Made by a program: the position numbers and the translations under genes. A stretch of DNA of 18,643 nt, from positions 1-18,643 of the forward strand of contig DNAE01000127.1 of NCBI GenBank assembly GCA_003543635.1, in the 5' to 3' direction. Under the pieces are notes generated by a model. The model saw only the letters and a list, made by a program, of their open reading frames with translations. It was not told the DNA's origin and searched no databases. The stretch's first letter is position 1, and the number at the start of each line of letters is the position of its first letter. The DNA is from Clostridiales bacterium. Lineage in GTDB: Bacteria; Bacillota; Clostridia; Saccharofermentanales; Saccharofermentanaceae. Shown piece by piece: positions 6,539 through 13,510 of the stretch.

Positions 6539-8743
6539 TTACTGTTCTTCTGATGATACCTGGGGTTCGAACTCCATCTTCTCGTTCATTATCTTCCTGG
6601 AAGCTATGGCCTCCTCCGCGAGTTCGATGAGCCTCTCCTGGCTGTCGAGTTTAATCTTACCACGAAGATCCGTTTTATGATATGTCCCGTCTTCGCTCAG
6701 GAAATGAGCCCTTATGGTATCGTTAAGTTCCGTATCGAGGATCTCCATGACCCTCTTTCTGCAGTCCGGATCCTCCACGGGGAACATGAGCTCCACCCTT
6801 CTGTCAAGATTCCTGGGCATCCAGTCGGCGGAGGCAAGATAGAGATCCTCGTGCCCCTCGTTGAGGAAATAGAATATCCTGGAGTGCTCAAGGAATCTTC
6901 CCGTGATGGATCTTACTGTTATATTCTCGCTCAAGCCCTTAACTCCGGGACGGAGGCAGCAGATGCCCCTTACTATCAGATCGATGACGACACCCGCCTG
7001 GGAGGCCTTGTAGAGCTCCTTGATTATGGTGCCGTCCACCAGGGAGTTGATCTTGGCGACGATCCTTGCCTCCTTACCCTCCGATGCATTCTCCGCCTCT
7101 CTCCTGATCTTCTTTACGAAGTAGTCCTTCATAAGGATGGGCGCGGGAATGAGCCTGTTCCAGCTCTGGGGGATGGAATAACCGGAGAGCATATTAAAGA
7201 ACTCCGACGCATCCTCTCCGAAGCTCTCGGAGGCTGTGAAAAGACCGATATCCGTATATATCTTTGCCGTTATGTCGTTATAGTTACCGGTGGCCAGGTG
7301 AAGGTATCTTCTGATGCCGTCCTCTTCCCTTCGTACCACCAGGGTGATCTTACTGTGGGTCTTAAGTCCCACAAGGCCGTAGATAACATGGCATCCGGCC
7401 TTCTCAAGGGTCTTTGCCCAGTTGATGTTGTTCTCCTCATCGAATCTCGCCTTGAGCTCGACCAATACCATGACCTGCTTGCCGTTCCTTGCGGCCTCAA
7501 GAAGGGATGATATGATGGGCGACTGCGCCGATACCCTGTAGAGGGTCTGCTTGATGGCAAGGACGTTGGGATCGTTGGCAGCCTGTCTGACGAATTCCAA
7601 CACGGGCTCGAAGCTCTCGTAGGGATGATGGACGATGCGATCCTTTTCCCTTATCTTATCGAATATATTATCCAGGTCCTCGTCGAACATGGCGGGAGCC
7701 GCCGGGGTATGGGGCTTATATCTCAAGTGCTTATAGGATTCCTTGCCCAAAGCGGAATTCACCTTGGAAAGGAAGGTCAGGTCGATGGGACCGTTGACGC
7801 TGAAGATATCCCTCTCCCTTATGTGGAGTTCGCTTACTATGAACTCCAGAAGATCGGGATCGATGTCATCCTCGACCTCAAGTCTTATGATCTTTCCGTA
7901 TCTCCTCTTCCTGACCTGCTCCTCGATCTCCTTGAGCAGATCCTCCGCCTCATCCTCGTCGATGTCGAGATCGGCATTTCTCATGATCCTGTAGCATCCC
8001 GAGGCAACCACCGTCTGACCGTGGAAGAAGGTGTGTACATTCGCCTTGATGATCTGCTCCACGGGGACAAAGTAGACGGAACCATCATCTTTCACCAGTT
8101 TATAGAGCCTGGGAACGACGTTGGGGATCTGTAAGGTCGCGTAGTTAACGTTGCTCTTCTCTCCCTTATGCTCCTTGGAGGACAGAAGGCTCTCCTCCCC
8201 GTCCAGCATGACACACATGTTGAGCATCCTGTTATAGATAAGGGGGAACGGCCTTCCGGAGTCCACCGCCATGGGAGATATGATGGGGTAAAGCACCGAA
8301 GCGAAATACTCATCGGCACTGTGCTTCATGGTCTCGTCCAGATCCTCGTAATCCGCGAGGAAGATATTCTCCTGGCGAAGGGAAGGCAAAAGCGACCTGT
8401 TATAGGTGGAATACATGAGGGCCATGGATTCACGGGTCTTCGCATCGATACGGGTGAGCTGTTCCTTGACGGTAAGTCCCGCAATATCCTTCTCCTCGAA
8501 GTCCACACTGGCCATATCCCTGAGGGATGCGACCCTTACGATATAGAACTCGTCCAGGTTGGATGCGGTTATGGAAAGGAAATTTAATCTTTCCAGCAAG
8601 GGGTTCTTCGTGTCCCTTGCCTCGTGGAGTATCCTGTCATTGAACTCCAGCCAGCTGAGCTCCCTGTTGAAGAACCGGTTATCCTTTGTCATCTGCTCCT
8701 TCTTGGAGGTTTTCTTCTTGCTCTTCTTTACTTCCTTGGCCAT
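6539..8743 (-). CDS. ppk: Polyphosphate kinase 1
   Basis: PPK1 reversibly polymerises the gamma phosphate of ATP into polyphosphate. The 734-residue length is near the family norm. It begins with the N-domain block FFNRELSWLEFNDRILHEA (24-42) and the SNLDEFYIVRVASL block. The phospholipase-D-like catalytic half contains the autophosphorylated His in LKTHSKITLVVRRE (H463, the equivalent of E. coli H435) and the second conserved His in RFLEHSRIFYF (H620). The Lys-rich first 20 residues are a non-conserved extension. The ATG shares one base with the ppx stop (TAATG), and CAGGAGAC lies upstream inside ppx. Synthesis and degradation enzymes are therefore translated in coupled fashion. Confidence 0.97.
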   Translation of the reverse strand: MAKEVKKSKKKTSKKEQMTKDNRFFNRELSWLEFNDRILHEARDTKNPLLERLNFLSITASNLDEFYIVRVASLRDMASVDFEEKDIAGLTVKEQLTRIDAKTRESMALMYSTYNRSLLPSLRQENIFLADYEDLDETMKHSADEYFASVLYPIISPMAVDSGRPFPLIYNRMLNMCVMLDGEESLLSSKEHKGEKSNVNYATLQIPNVVPRLYKLVKDDGSVYFVPVEQIIKANVHTFFHGQTVVASGCYRIMRNADLDIDEDEAEDLLKEIEEQVRKRRYGKIIRLEVEDDIDPDLLEFIVSELHIRERDIFSVNGPIDLTFLSKVNSALGKESYKHLRYKPHTPAAPAMFDEDLDNIFDKIREKDRIVHHPYESFEPVLEFVRQAANDPNVLAIKQTLYRVSAQSPIISSLLEAARNGKQVMVLVELKARFDEENNINWAKTLEKAGCHVIYGLVGLKTHSKITLVVRREEDGIRRYLHLATGNYNDITAKIYTDIGLFTASESFGEDASEFFNMLSGYSIPQSWNRLIPAPILMKDYFVKKIRREAENASEGKEARIVAKINSLVDGTIIKELYKASQAGVVIDLIVRGICCLRPGVKGLSENITVRSITGRFLEHSRIFYFLNEGHEDLYLASADWMPRNLDRRVELMFPVEDPDCRKRVMEILDTELNDTIRAHFLSEDGTYHKTDLRGKIKLDSQERLIELAEEAIASRKIMNEKMEFEPQVSSEEQ

Positions 8744-10284
8744 TACAACTGTCTCCTGAATCTTATCTGCGGCTTAATGCCGATAACTTCTTCGAAAAGC
8801 CCGCTCCTGTGCTCAAAGGACCATTCCTCAAAGGACATATCCGCCACCACGTCACAGGAAATGTGTAGTCTGTCGGGATATAGGGTCACCGTCATGTCCT
8901 TGACCTTCTGCTTATGAGATGAATCCATGGCATCGGCGATCCTCAGGATGGCGGTCAGCTTCGATACTATGACCTTCTTTGCTGCGGGAAGGCTCTGATA
9001 GTAGTAATTCTCATAGGGATTCTGCTTGGGATAGAGCCTTACCACCAATGCAATGGTCTCCAGCTCATCCGAGTCCAGTCCTATGAGTTCCGTATATCTT
9101 ATAAGTGAATATGCCGCATCGTTGTGTCCTGTTGCATGGACGAACTTTCCGCATTCATGGAGTATGGCGGAAAGACGCAGCAGCAATCTGTCACGGGACG
9201 TCATGCCGTTGAGTTTTGCGGACGCGTCAAAGAGCTCACAACAGGCCTTCTCGACGAAATCTATATGCTTCTTGTTGGACTTATATCTCTTGGCGACGTT
9301 CCTGGCGGACCTGATAAGGTCATCCTCCATCCTTGATGAGAGCTTCCTGCCTCCGCTCATCTTGTCGCAATAGTACAGGATGATACCGTCGGATAAGGAT
9401 ACATGGGGAAGATAGATAGTCTCAAGTCCCACGTACTCAAGCATGTTCTTGATGATGAGGGCCACGGGGAGCAGTATGGGTGCTATATAGGAAGGTATCT
9501 TATCGTTCAAGGTAAGATCCGAAGGTCTTGTCTTTATAAGATACTCATATACCTTAAGGAACTCCGCTTTTGTCATGGTGCAGGATCTGTTGGGATCAGA
9601 TCCCGAGAGGAGCTTAAAATATCCAAGCTCTCCGCCGAAGGCTATGATGGAACGGTAGGTAATGCCCTTGGGCTCCACCAGGTGATAATCCTCCAGATCC
9701 TGGGCTATGAATTCCTGAAGCACATCCTCGTAGTGGGTCGTCCTGTTCTGAAGATCCGAGAGCATCTCATAGATGCGGAGGGATCCCAGGACCATGTTCT
9801 GGCTGAAGATAAAGTCCGACTTGTCGTAGACGGTGACCTGGAGGGAACTTGCTCCGATATCGAGTATCATGGTTCCTTCGTTTATCAGTTCCGGAAATTC
9901 CGGCATTATCTCCCTTACGGCGATATTCTGATAGAACCGTTCCATGGAGTTATCGAGGACTTCGATGAGAAATCCCGTCCTTATCCTTATCTGCTCAATG
10001 ACGACATCCCTGTTCCCCGCATCCCTGAAGGCGCTGGTGGCAATACAGAAGGTCTTCTCCACCTGGTATTCATTGAGCTTATTGCGGAAATGATTGAGGC
10101 AATCACATATCTCATCCAGCTGTTCGGGATCGATAACTCCCGTTCCGTAGCTCTTGGTACCCACAGAGATTATCTTTCTGACTGCTTCCACTACCTTGGG
10201 CTTTCCCTTGGAATTGATCTCGAAGATCTTAAGTCTTGCGGTGACCGAACCGATATCGATAACACCAACCAGTTTCTTTGCCAT
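8743..10284 (-). CDS. ppx: Ppx/GppA-family exopolyphosphatase
   Basis: The family removes terminal phosphates from polyphosphate or from pppGpp. The 513-residue product starts with an actin/Hsp70-like ATPase fold: phosphate-1 loop VIDIGSVTARLKI (8-20), an ATSAFRDAGNR block (82-92), and phosphate-2 loop LDIGASSLQVTVYD (141-154). A C-terminal HD-like helical domain follows (about 316-513), with ILHECGKFVHATGHND and ILRIADAMDSSH. The second phosphate loop differs from the usual DIGGGS, and the HD motif is altered (HE rather than HD). Activity may therefore differ from E. coli Ppx. The start has GGAG nine bases upstream. It is followed by ppk with a 1-base overlap, which strongly supports a polyphosphate role over a pure GppA role. 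Confidence 0.9.
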   Translation of the reverse strand: MAKKLVGVIDIGSVTARLKIFEINSKGKPKVVEAVRKIISVGTKSYGTGVIDPEQLDEICDCLNHFRNKLNEYQVEKTFCIATSAFRDAGNRDVVIEQIRIRTGFLIEVLDNSMERFYQNIAVREIMPEFPELINEGTMILDIGASSLQVTVYDKSDFIFSQNMVLGSLRIYEMLSDLQNRTTHYEDVLQEFIAQDLEDYHLVEPKGITYRSIIAFGGELGYFKLLSGSDPNRSCTMTKAEFLKVYEYLIKTRPSDLTLNDKIPSYIAPILLPVALIIKNMLEYVGLETIYLPHVSLSDGIILYYCDKMSGGRKLSSRMEDDLIRSARNVAKRYKSNKKHIDFVEKACCELFDASAKLNGMTSRDRLLLRLSAILHECGKFVHATGHNDAAYSLIRYTELIGLDSDELETIALVVRLYPKQNPYENYYYQSLPAAKKVIVSKLTAILRIADAMDSSHKQKVKDMTVTLYPDRLHISCDVVADMSFEEWSFEHRSGLFEEVIGIKPQIRFRRQL

Positions 10285-10308
10285 ATCAGGATTCTCCAGT
10301 TTTACGGA

Positions 10309-10788
10309 TCATAGGATGATCACCAGAGCTATGATCTCGATTATTATTATTGCCCCCGCAATAACGGATCCCACTATAAGGGAGACCGGATCCTTGAACA
10401 GCTCAGGCATTCCGTATGCCTCCTTGGGCATCTTCCCTATATCATTCTTAACGGGATCGATATAACGGCTCTGTGCCGCCAGACTGTCATTGGACGGATC
10501 ATATATATTGGGCTGTCCGTCATATCCGGTATCGTAGTAACCGGCAACCGTGGGCTTGACCTTGCCCGACAGAAGTTCCTCATCTTCGAAGGGCTCAACA
10601 TAACTTGCGGATCCGTCGGTGAATTCCACGGAACCGTAATCGCTGCTCCTCTTATCGTAACGCGTATTATCCTGGGTTGAGATAACGAATCCCGTTTCCT
10701 CCTTCATCTGGGAGGTATTAAGGACGTTACGATCCGGATCTGTACTCATCTTGTCGTATGAGTTCTCAAAGTTATACTGAGGGATCAT
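10309..10788 (-). CDS. Tail-anchored protein of unknown function
   Basis: The 159-residue product has a hydrophilic, acidic, Tyr/Asp/Ser-rich N-terminal part (1-130) that looks disordered. It ends with one strongly hydrophobic segment (about 133-159, rich in Ile) right at the C-terminus. This is tail-anchored topology, with the main part facing the cytoplasm. There is no signal peptide and no family I recognise. The gene ends 24 bases before ppx, so it probably shares that transcript. The ATG at 10788 has no Shine-Dalgarno sequence, but a consensus extended -10 promoter ends only 8 bases upstream, pointing to a leaderless mRNA. Internal ATG codons (residues 14 and 28) also lack ribosome binding sites. 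Confidence 0.75.
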   Translation of the reverse strand: MIPQYNFENSYDKMSTDPDRNVLNTSQMKEETGFVISTQDNTRYDKRSSDYGSVEFTDGSASYVEPFEDEELLSGKVKPTVAGYYDTGYDGQPNIYDPSNDSLAAQSRYIDPVKNDIGKMPKEAYGMPELFKDPVSLIVGSVIAGAIIIIEIIALVIIL

Positions 10789-10796
10789 ATAAAAAG

Positions 10797-10805
10797 ATTA
10801 TAACA
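10797..10805 (-). promoter_or_regulatory. Consensus extended -10 promoter for the 159-residue gene
   Basis: On the minus strand TGT followed by TATAAT is a perfect extended -10 element. It lies across the end of the antitoxin gene. Only 8 bases separate it from the ATG at 10788, and transcription normally begins about 7 bases past the -10 box, so the transcript would start at or within a couple of bases of the start codon. No convincing -35 box is present. Confidence 0.55.
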
Positions 10806-10806
10806 C

Positions 10807-11145
10807 TCACATATGCTTGAAGAGATCCTGCACGGAAGATCTTCTTACGGAGGCCTGCTCCGATTGTTTTACATCCTCGGAAGGAACGGGAAGCTCTTCG
10901 ACCACCACCTCAGACGTTTGTTTTACTTCGGTCAAGGGAGCCGCCTTCTTGGCTCTCCTCTTAGCCGGCATACCGTCCTCGGGATACCTTACATCGAAAG
11001 GAAGACCGCCCACGAGTAAGGACTTATATATGAATATATTAACTGCGTCAGCCATAGTCATGCCGAAGGAAGAGAATAACTCCTCCGCTCTGCCCTTGAT
11101 CTCAGGATCCATCCTCAAATTGAAATTGGCAGTCTTGTTAGCCAT
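10807..11145 (-). CDS. RelB/DinJ-family antitoxin, orphan, with long C-terminal tail
   Basis: Residues 1-55 match the RelB/DinJ ribbon-helix-helix type: NFNLRMDPEIKGRAEELFSS, then GMTMADAVNIFI and a VGGLPFDVRYPED end. In type II toxin-antitoxin pairs this part dimerises and binds the operator, and the C-terminal tail wraps the toxin. Here the tail (56-112) is a basic patch (KRRAKKA) followed by an acidic Glu/Val/Ser-rich stretch. The product is somewhat longer than typical DinJ proteins. The next gene (159-residue tail-anchored protein) does not resemble YafQ/RelE, so no partner toxin is visible. The ATG at 11145 has an excellent AAGGAGG site. An inverted repeat covers the start codon region, suggesting autoregulation. 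Confidence 0.85.
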   Translation of the reverse strand: MANKTANFNLRMDPEIKGRAEELFSSFGMTMADAVNIFIYKSLLVGGLPFDVRYPEDGMPAKRRAKKAAPLTEVKQTSEVVVEELPVPSEDVKQSEQASVRRSSVQDLFKHM

Positions 11146-11193
11146 GGTACGAGCCTCCTTGTAATGATTTTGTAATATAAGGCTATCGTACCA
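11145..11193 (-). promoter_or_regulatory. Inverted repeat over the antitoxin start region: operator or RBS-masking hairpin
   Basis: TGGTACGAGCC (11145-11155) and GGCTATCGTACCA (11181-11193) are inverted copies: eight outer bases and three inner bases pair, with two unpaired bases between them. The 25-base spacer is AT-rich and contains the ribosome binding site and a TATATT box that could be a -10 element. As DNA, the arms would flank the promoter like an antitoxin operator. As RNA, the 3' arm reaches the first base of the AUG. Confidence 0.6.
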
Positions 11194-11208
11194 CGTTGTT
11201 TTACATTT

Positions 11209-11802
11209 TTAAAGGGGAACTTCTGTACAACGCACGGTATATCTTTCTCCGCCGCCGTATGTACAAGTATAAAGGGACAGATCATAACCGCTGGTGATCA
11301 TGCCGTTGACATCAGTACCCGGGAGCACCTCGGCAAACTCCACCTCATATGCGGTGACATTTCCCTTCATATCAGTGAAATAGACTTTGTCTCCCTCCTC
11401 CAGGTCCTTTATCTTTCCAAACCCGCTCTTGTAGTTATGACCGCATATGACAAGGTCATTTGTATAGGGAGATCCGTAATATCTGCAAAGGGCGAATTTA
11501 AGCCACTCGTCATCCGGGTCCCGGGTAACCGCCATGACAAGATCCGCCGACGGTATCGTGAGATAACCCACATAACGCACACCGTCAACTTCCACCGAAG
11601 TAAGAACAGGATCGGTAATATCATCCGTATCGACTTGGGGATCGTCAGGAACTGTAAGAGTCTGCAGCTTCTCCACCACGGCAAGGGAATCATTGAAAGC
11701 TTTATTGTCGTCGTAATCGAGCCACAGATAGTAAAAAAGGCATGATAAAAGGCAAAGCGAACCCGCAACTATAAAGAAATTGCCGATCCGCTTTGCCTTC
11801 AT
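11209..11802 (-). CDS. Sortase, not class C (class B/D-like), last gene of the pilus operon
   Basis: Sortases are membrane-bound transpeptidases that cleave sorting signals and join proteins to the wall or to each other. The 197-residue product has an N-terminal membrane anchor (about 7-28) and the catalytic triad: His in VICGHNYKSGFGKIKDL (H122), Cys in LSLYTCTYGGGERYTV (C180) and Arg R187. It lacks the C-terminal membrane segment and the TCTPYGINTHR signature of the pilus class C enzyme upstream, so it is a different type. It starts 1 base after the stop of the LVQTG minor pilin gene, making that protein its most likely substrate (inference). The exact class cannot be fixed by eye. Confidence 0.9.
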   Translation of the reverse strand: MKAKRIGNFFIVAGSLCLLSCLFYYLWLDYDDNKAFNDSLAVVEKLQTLTVPDDPQVDTDDITDPVLTSVEVDGVRYVGYLTIPSADLVMAVTRDPDDEWLKFALCRYYGSPYTNDLVICGHNYKSGFGKIKDLEEGDKVYFTDMKGNVTAYEVEFAEVLPGTDVNGMITSGYDLSLYTCTYGGGERYTVRCTEVPL

Positions 11803-11803
11803 A

Positions 11804-12661
11804 TTATCTGCTCTTCTTCTCGCCCAGTTTGATCAGTACTCCCGTACAAAGAAGCAGTAATCCCGCAAAGAACAACAGTGGTACCGGTCTTTGCTCGATA
11901 CCGGTCTGTACCAGCTTGGCCGTATTCGTGACCGTGAAGTCGTTACCCGTATTCTTATAGGTAACGCTGTATCCGGAGGGTACATCCACCTCCTCCACAG
12001 ACCAGTTCTTACCTGCCGGCAGTTTATTCCACTCATACTTCCAGTCATCGGAAGCGGTTATGGTCACGGTATCGTAGATGCCGTCCTCGTTCTTCAGGTT
12101 GATCTTAACGCTCTCGGGGCGGTCCTTGCCGTTGTCATTCCAGACTTTTGTTACGGTAACGGTTATCTGCTGTCTCTTACTCTCACTCATGGCCGTGGTC
12201 TTTGGCTCAGCGATCACATTCGGGCCGTCCTCGGAAGGAAGAATTGAAAGGAACGGCGAGAATACTTCAGATTGATCGCCCCGGTCTTTCTCAATGACCA
12301 GGTACATACCCGAGTGGAGTTCCTCGAAAAGGACTTGTCCGTCGGGATCAGTAGTCAATACTGTTCCTGTAATATCGTTTTCCTCAACATAGGCCGTGAG
12401 ATAATCCACGTAGACTCTTTCGGTAGCCATAGAGACATCGTATTCGAAGGAAGAGAAGGCATCATTATAGACCAGACCGATACCGGTCAGTTCCGCAACA
12501 GGGATCAACTCGATGCTCACGCCTTCGTAATTCTCGTCACTGTCGGCAGAGACAAGATGTACGAGAAGGCTGCAAGGAACATCTATATCGATCGAAGCGC
12601 CCATCATCTGCAATGCGATGATGACAGCCATGATGCATAATAAGAGTTTCCTGCTTCTCAT
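11804..12661 (-). CDS. Minor pilin with Cna-B domain and LVQTG sorting signal
   Basis: The 285-residue product is a secreted, probably wall-anchored pilus subunit. A signal peptide covers about 1-24. An N-terminal pilin-like domain follows (about 30-158; the DPDGQVLFEELHSGMYLVIE pattern is typical of basal pilins). A Cna-B domain spans about 167-248, with candidate isopeptide residues K172, E223/E224 and N246. The C-terminal sorting signal is LVQTG (250-254), then a PVP-containing hydrophobic segment and a basic tail KLGEKKSR. LVQTG departs from LPXTG at the Pro position. The ATG shares one base with the class C sortase stop (TAATG), and the next gene, a second sortase, begins 1 base after its stop. 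It may be the pilus base or wall anchor. Confidence 0.87.
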   Translation of the reverse strand: MRSRKLLLCIMAVIIALQMMGASIDIDVPCSLLVHLVSADSDENYEGVSIELIPVAELTGIGLVYNDAFSSFEYDVSMATERVYVDYLTAYVEENDITGTVLTTDPDGQVLFEELHSGMYLVIEKDRGDQSEVFSPFLSILPSEDGPNVIAEPKTTAMSESKRQQITVTVTKVWNDNGKDRPESVKINLKNEDGIYDTVTITASDDWKYEWNKLPAGKNWSVEEVDVPSGYSVTYKNTGNDFTVTNTAKLVQTGIEQRPVPLLFFAGLLLLCTGVLIKLGEKKSR

Positions 12662-13485
12662 TATCCTCTTTCCTTCTTCTTTCTTTTTATATCCGTTACA
12701 ATTGCAACGACTAGTGCTCCGAGGAGCATGGGCGATGCGATTATGGGTGCGACGATCAGGGTATCAACCTTCAATGCCTCGTTACCGGCACCAATAAACG
12801 ATCCGTCGTCTTCCACCCGCACACCGCGCACCAGTAAACGGTGCGTATTAATTCCGTAGGGAGTACAGGTAACCAGAGTACAGTAGTCCATACCCGGGAC
12901 TATCTGGAGCTCCGATGTTTCAGTCGGAAGCACCACTGATATCTGATCCACCTCGTACACAAGCCTTGTATCGAGTACCGTTATCACGAATCTGTCCCCT
13001 ACCTCGAGCTCATCGAGTTCGGTGAACAGCTTCGAACTAGGCAGCCCCCTGTGACCCGAAAGAACACAGTGTGTATTCTCTCCGCCCACGGGGAGCGAAC
13101 TTCCCTCGAGATGTCCTGCAGCGACCTGCAGTACATCCTTACTGACCCCGTGGTATATGGGAAGATAAACGTTGATCTTTTCAATCTCGATATATCCCAT
13201 GATACCGGTGCCGGTAATATCAAGGAGTTCCTCGTAGCCTCCCACGAGATCCGGTTCCGTAAAGGATCCGGGAGTATTGTAAAGGTTCGTATTGTATTCC
13301 TGCGCACGAAGGAGCATTTCTTCACGTTCCTCCTGCGCCAGATTCGCTGCCGTCTCGTCATACAAGGATATGGCTTTGGCGGAGTTCATCTCATTGATGC
13401 GATTGCTTATCACCGGATAGAGCAAAAGTCCTGCTCCGATAACCATTATCGCTATGGTAATGATCGTCGATAATCGCTTTTTCAC
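12661..13485 (-). CDS. Class C (pilus-polymerising) sortase
   Basis: The 274-residue product has an N-terminal membrane segment (about 6-26), the sortase core and a C-terminal membrane segment (about 241-264) with a basic end, the layout of pilus sortases. Catalytic residues are H145 in VLSGHRGLPSSKLFTELDEL, C207 in TLVTCTPYGINTHRLLVRG and R216. It would join LPETG of one pilin to a Lys of the next. The usual lid motif DP(F/W/Y) near residues 70-80 is not clear; that part reads TPGSFTEPD. The start codon is GTG (13483-13485) with GGAG six bases upstream. It sits 25 bases after the backbone pilin gene and overlaps the minor pilin gene by one base. Confidence 0.94.
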   Translation of the reverse strand: MKKRLSTIITIAIMVIGAGLLLYPVISNRINEMNSAKAISLYDETAANLAQEEREEMLLRAQEYNTNLYNTPGSFTEPDLVGGYEELLDITGTGIMGYIEIEKINVYLPIYHGVSKDVLQVAAGHLEGSSLPVGGENTHCVLSGHRGLPSSKLFTELDELEVGDRFVITVLDTRLVYEVDQISVVLPTETSELQIVPGMDYCTLVTCTPYGINTHRLLVRGVRVEDDGSFIGAGNEALKVDTLIVAPIIASPMLLGALVVAIVTDIKRKKKERG

Positions 13486-13510
13486 TCAAGACTCCGGGAC
13501 AGGAAATGTA

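Noticed and set aside
4060..6553. Long plus-strand open frames (4060-5022 and 5429-6553) opposite the aminotransferase, Lrp and galM genes
   Set aside because: They run antisense to genes with clear catalytic motifs, show no domain signature and have no ribosome binding site worth noting. They reflect codon bias of the true genes.
9403..10314. A 303-codon plus-strand frame opposite ppx
   Set aside because: ppx has recognisable ATPase-fold motifs throughout on the minus strand. The antisense translation has no family features.
10309..10788. The 159-residue gene as the toxin partner of the RelB/DinJ antitoxin
   Set aside because: It is not RelE/YafQ-like in sequence, is acidic and ends in a membrane segment. 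It also has its own promoter.
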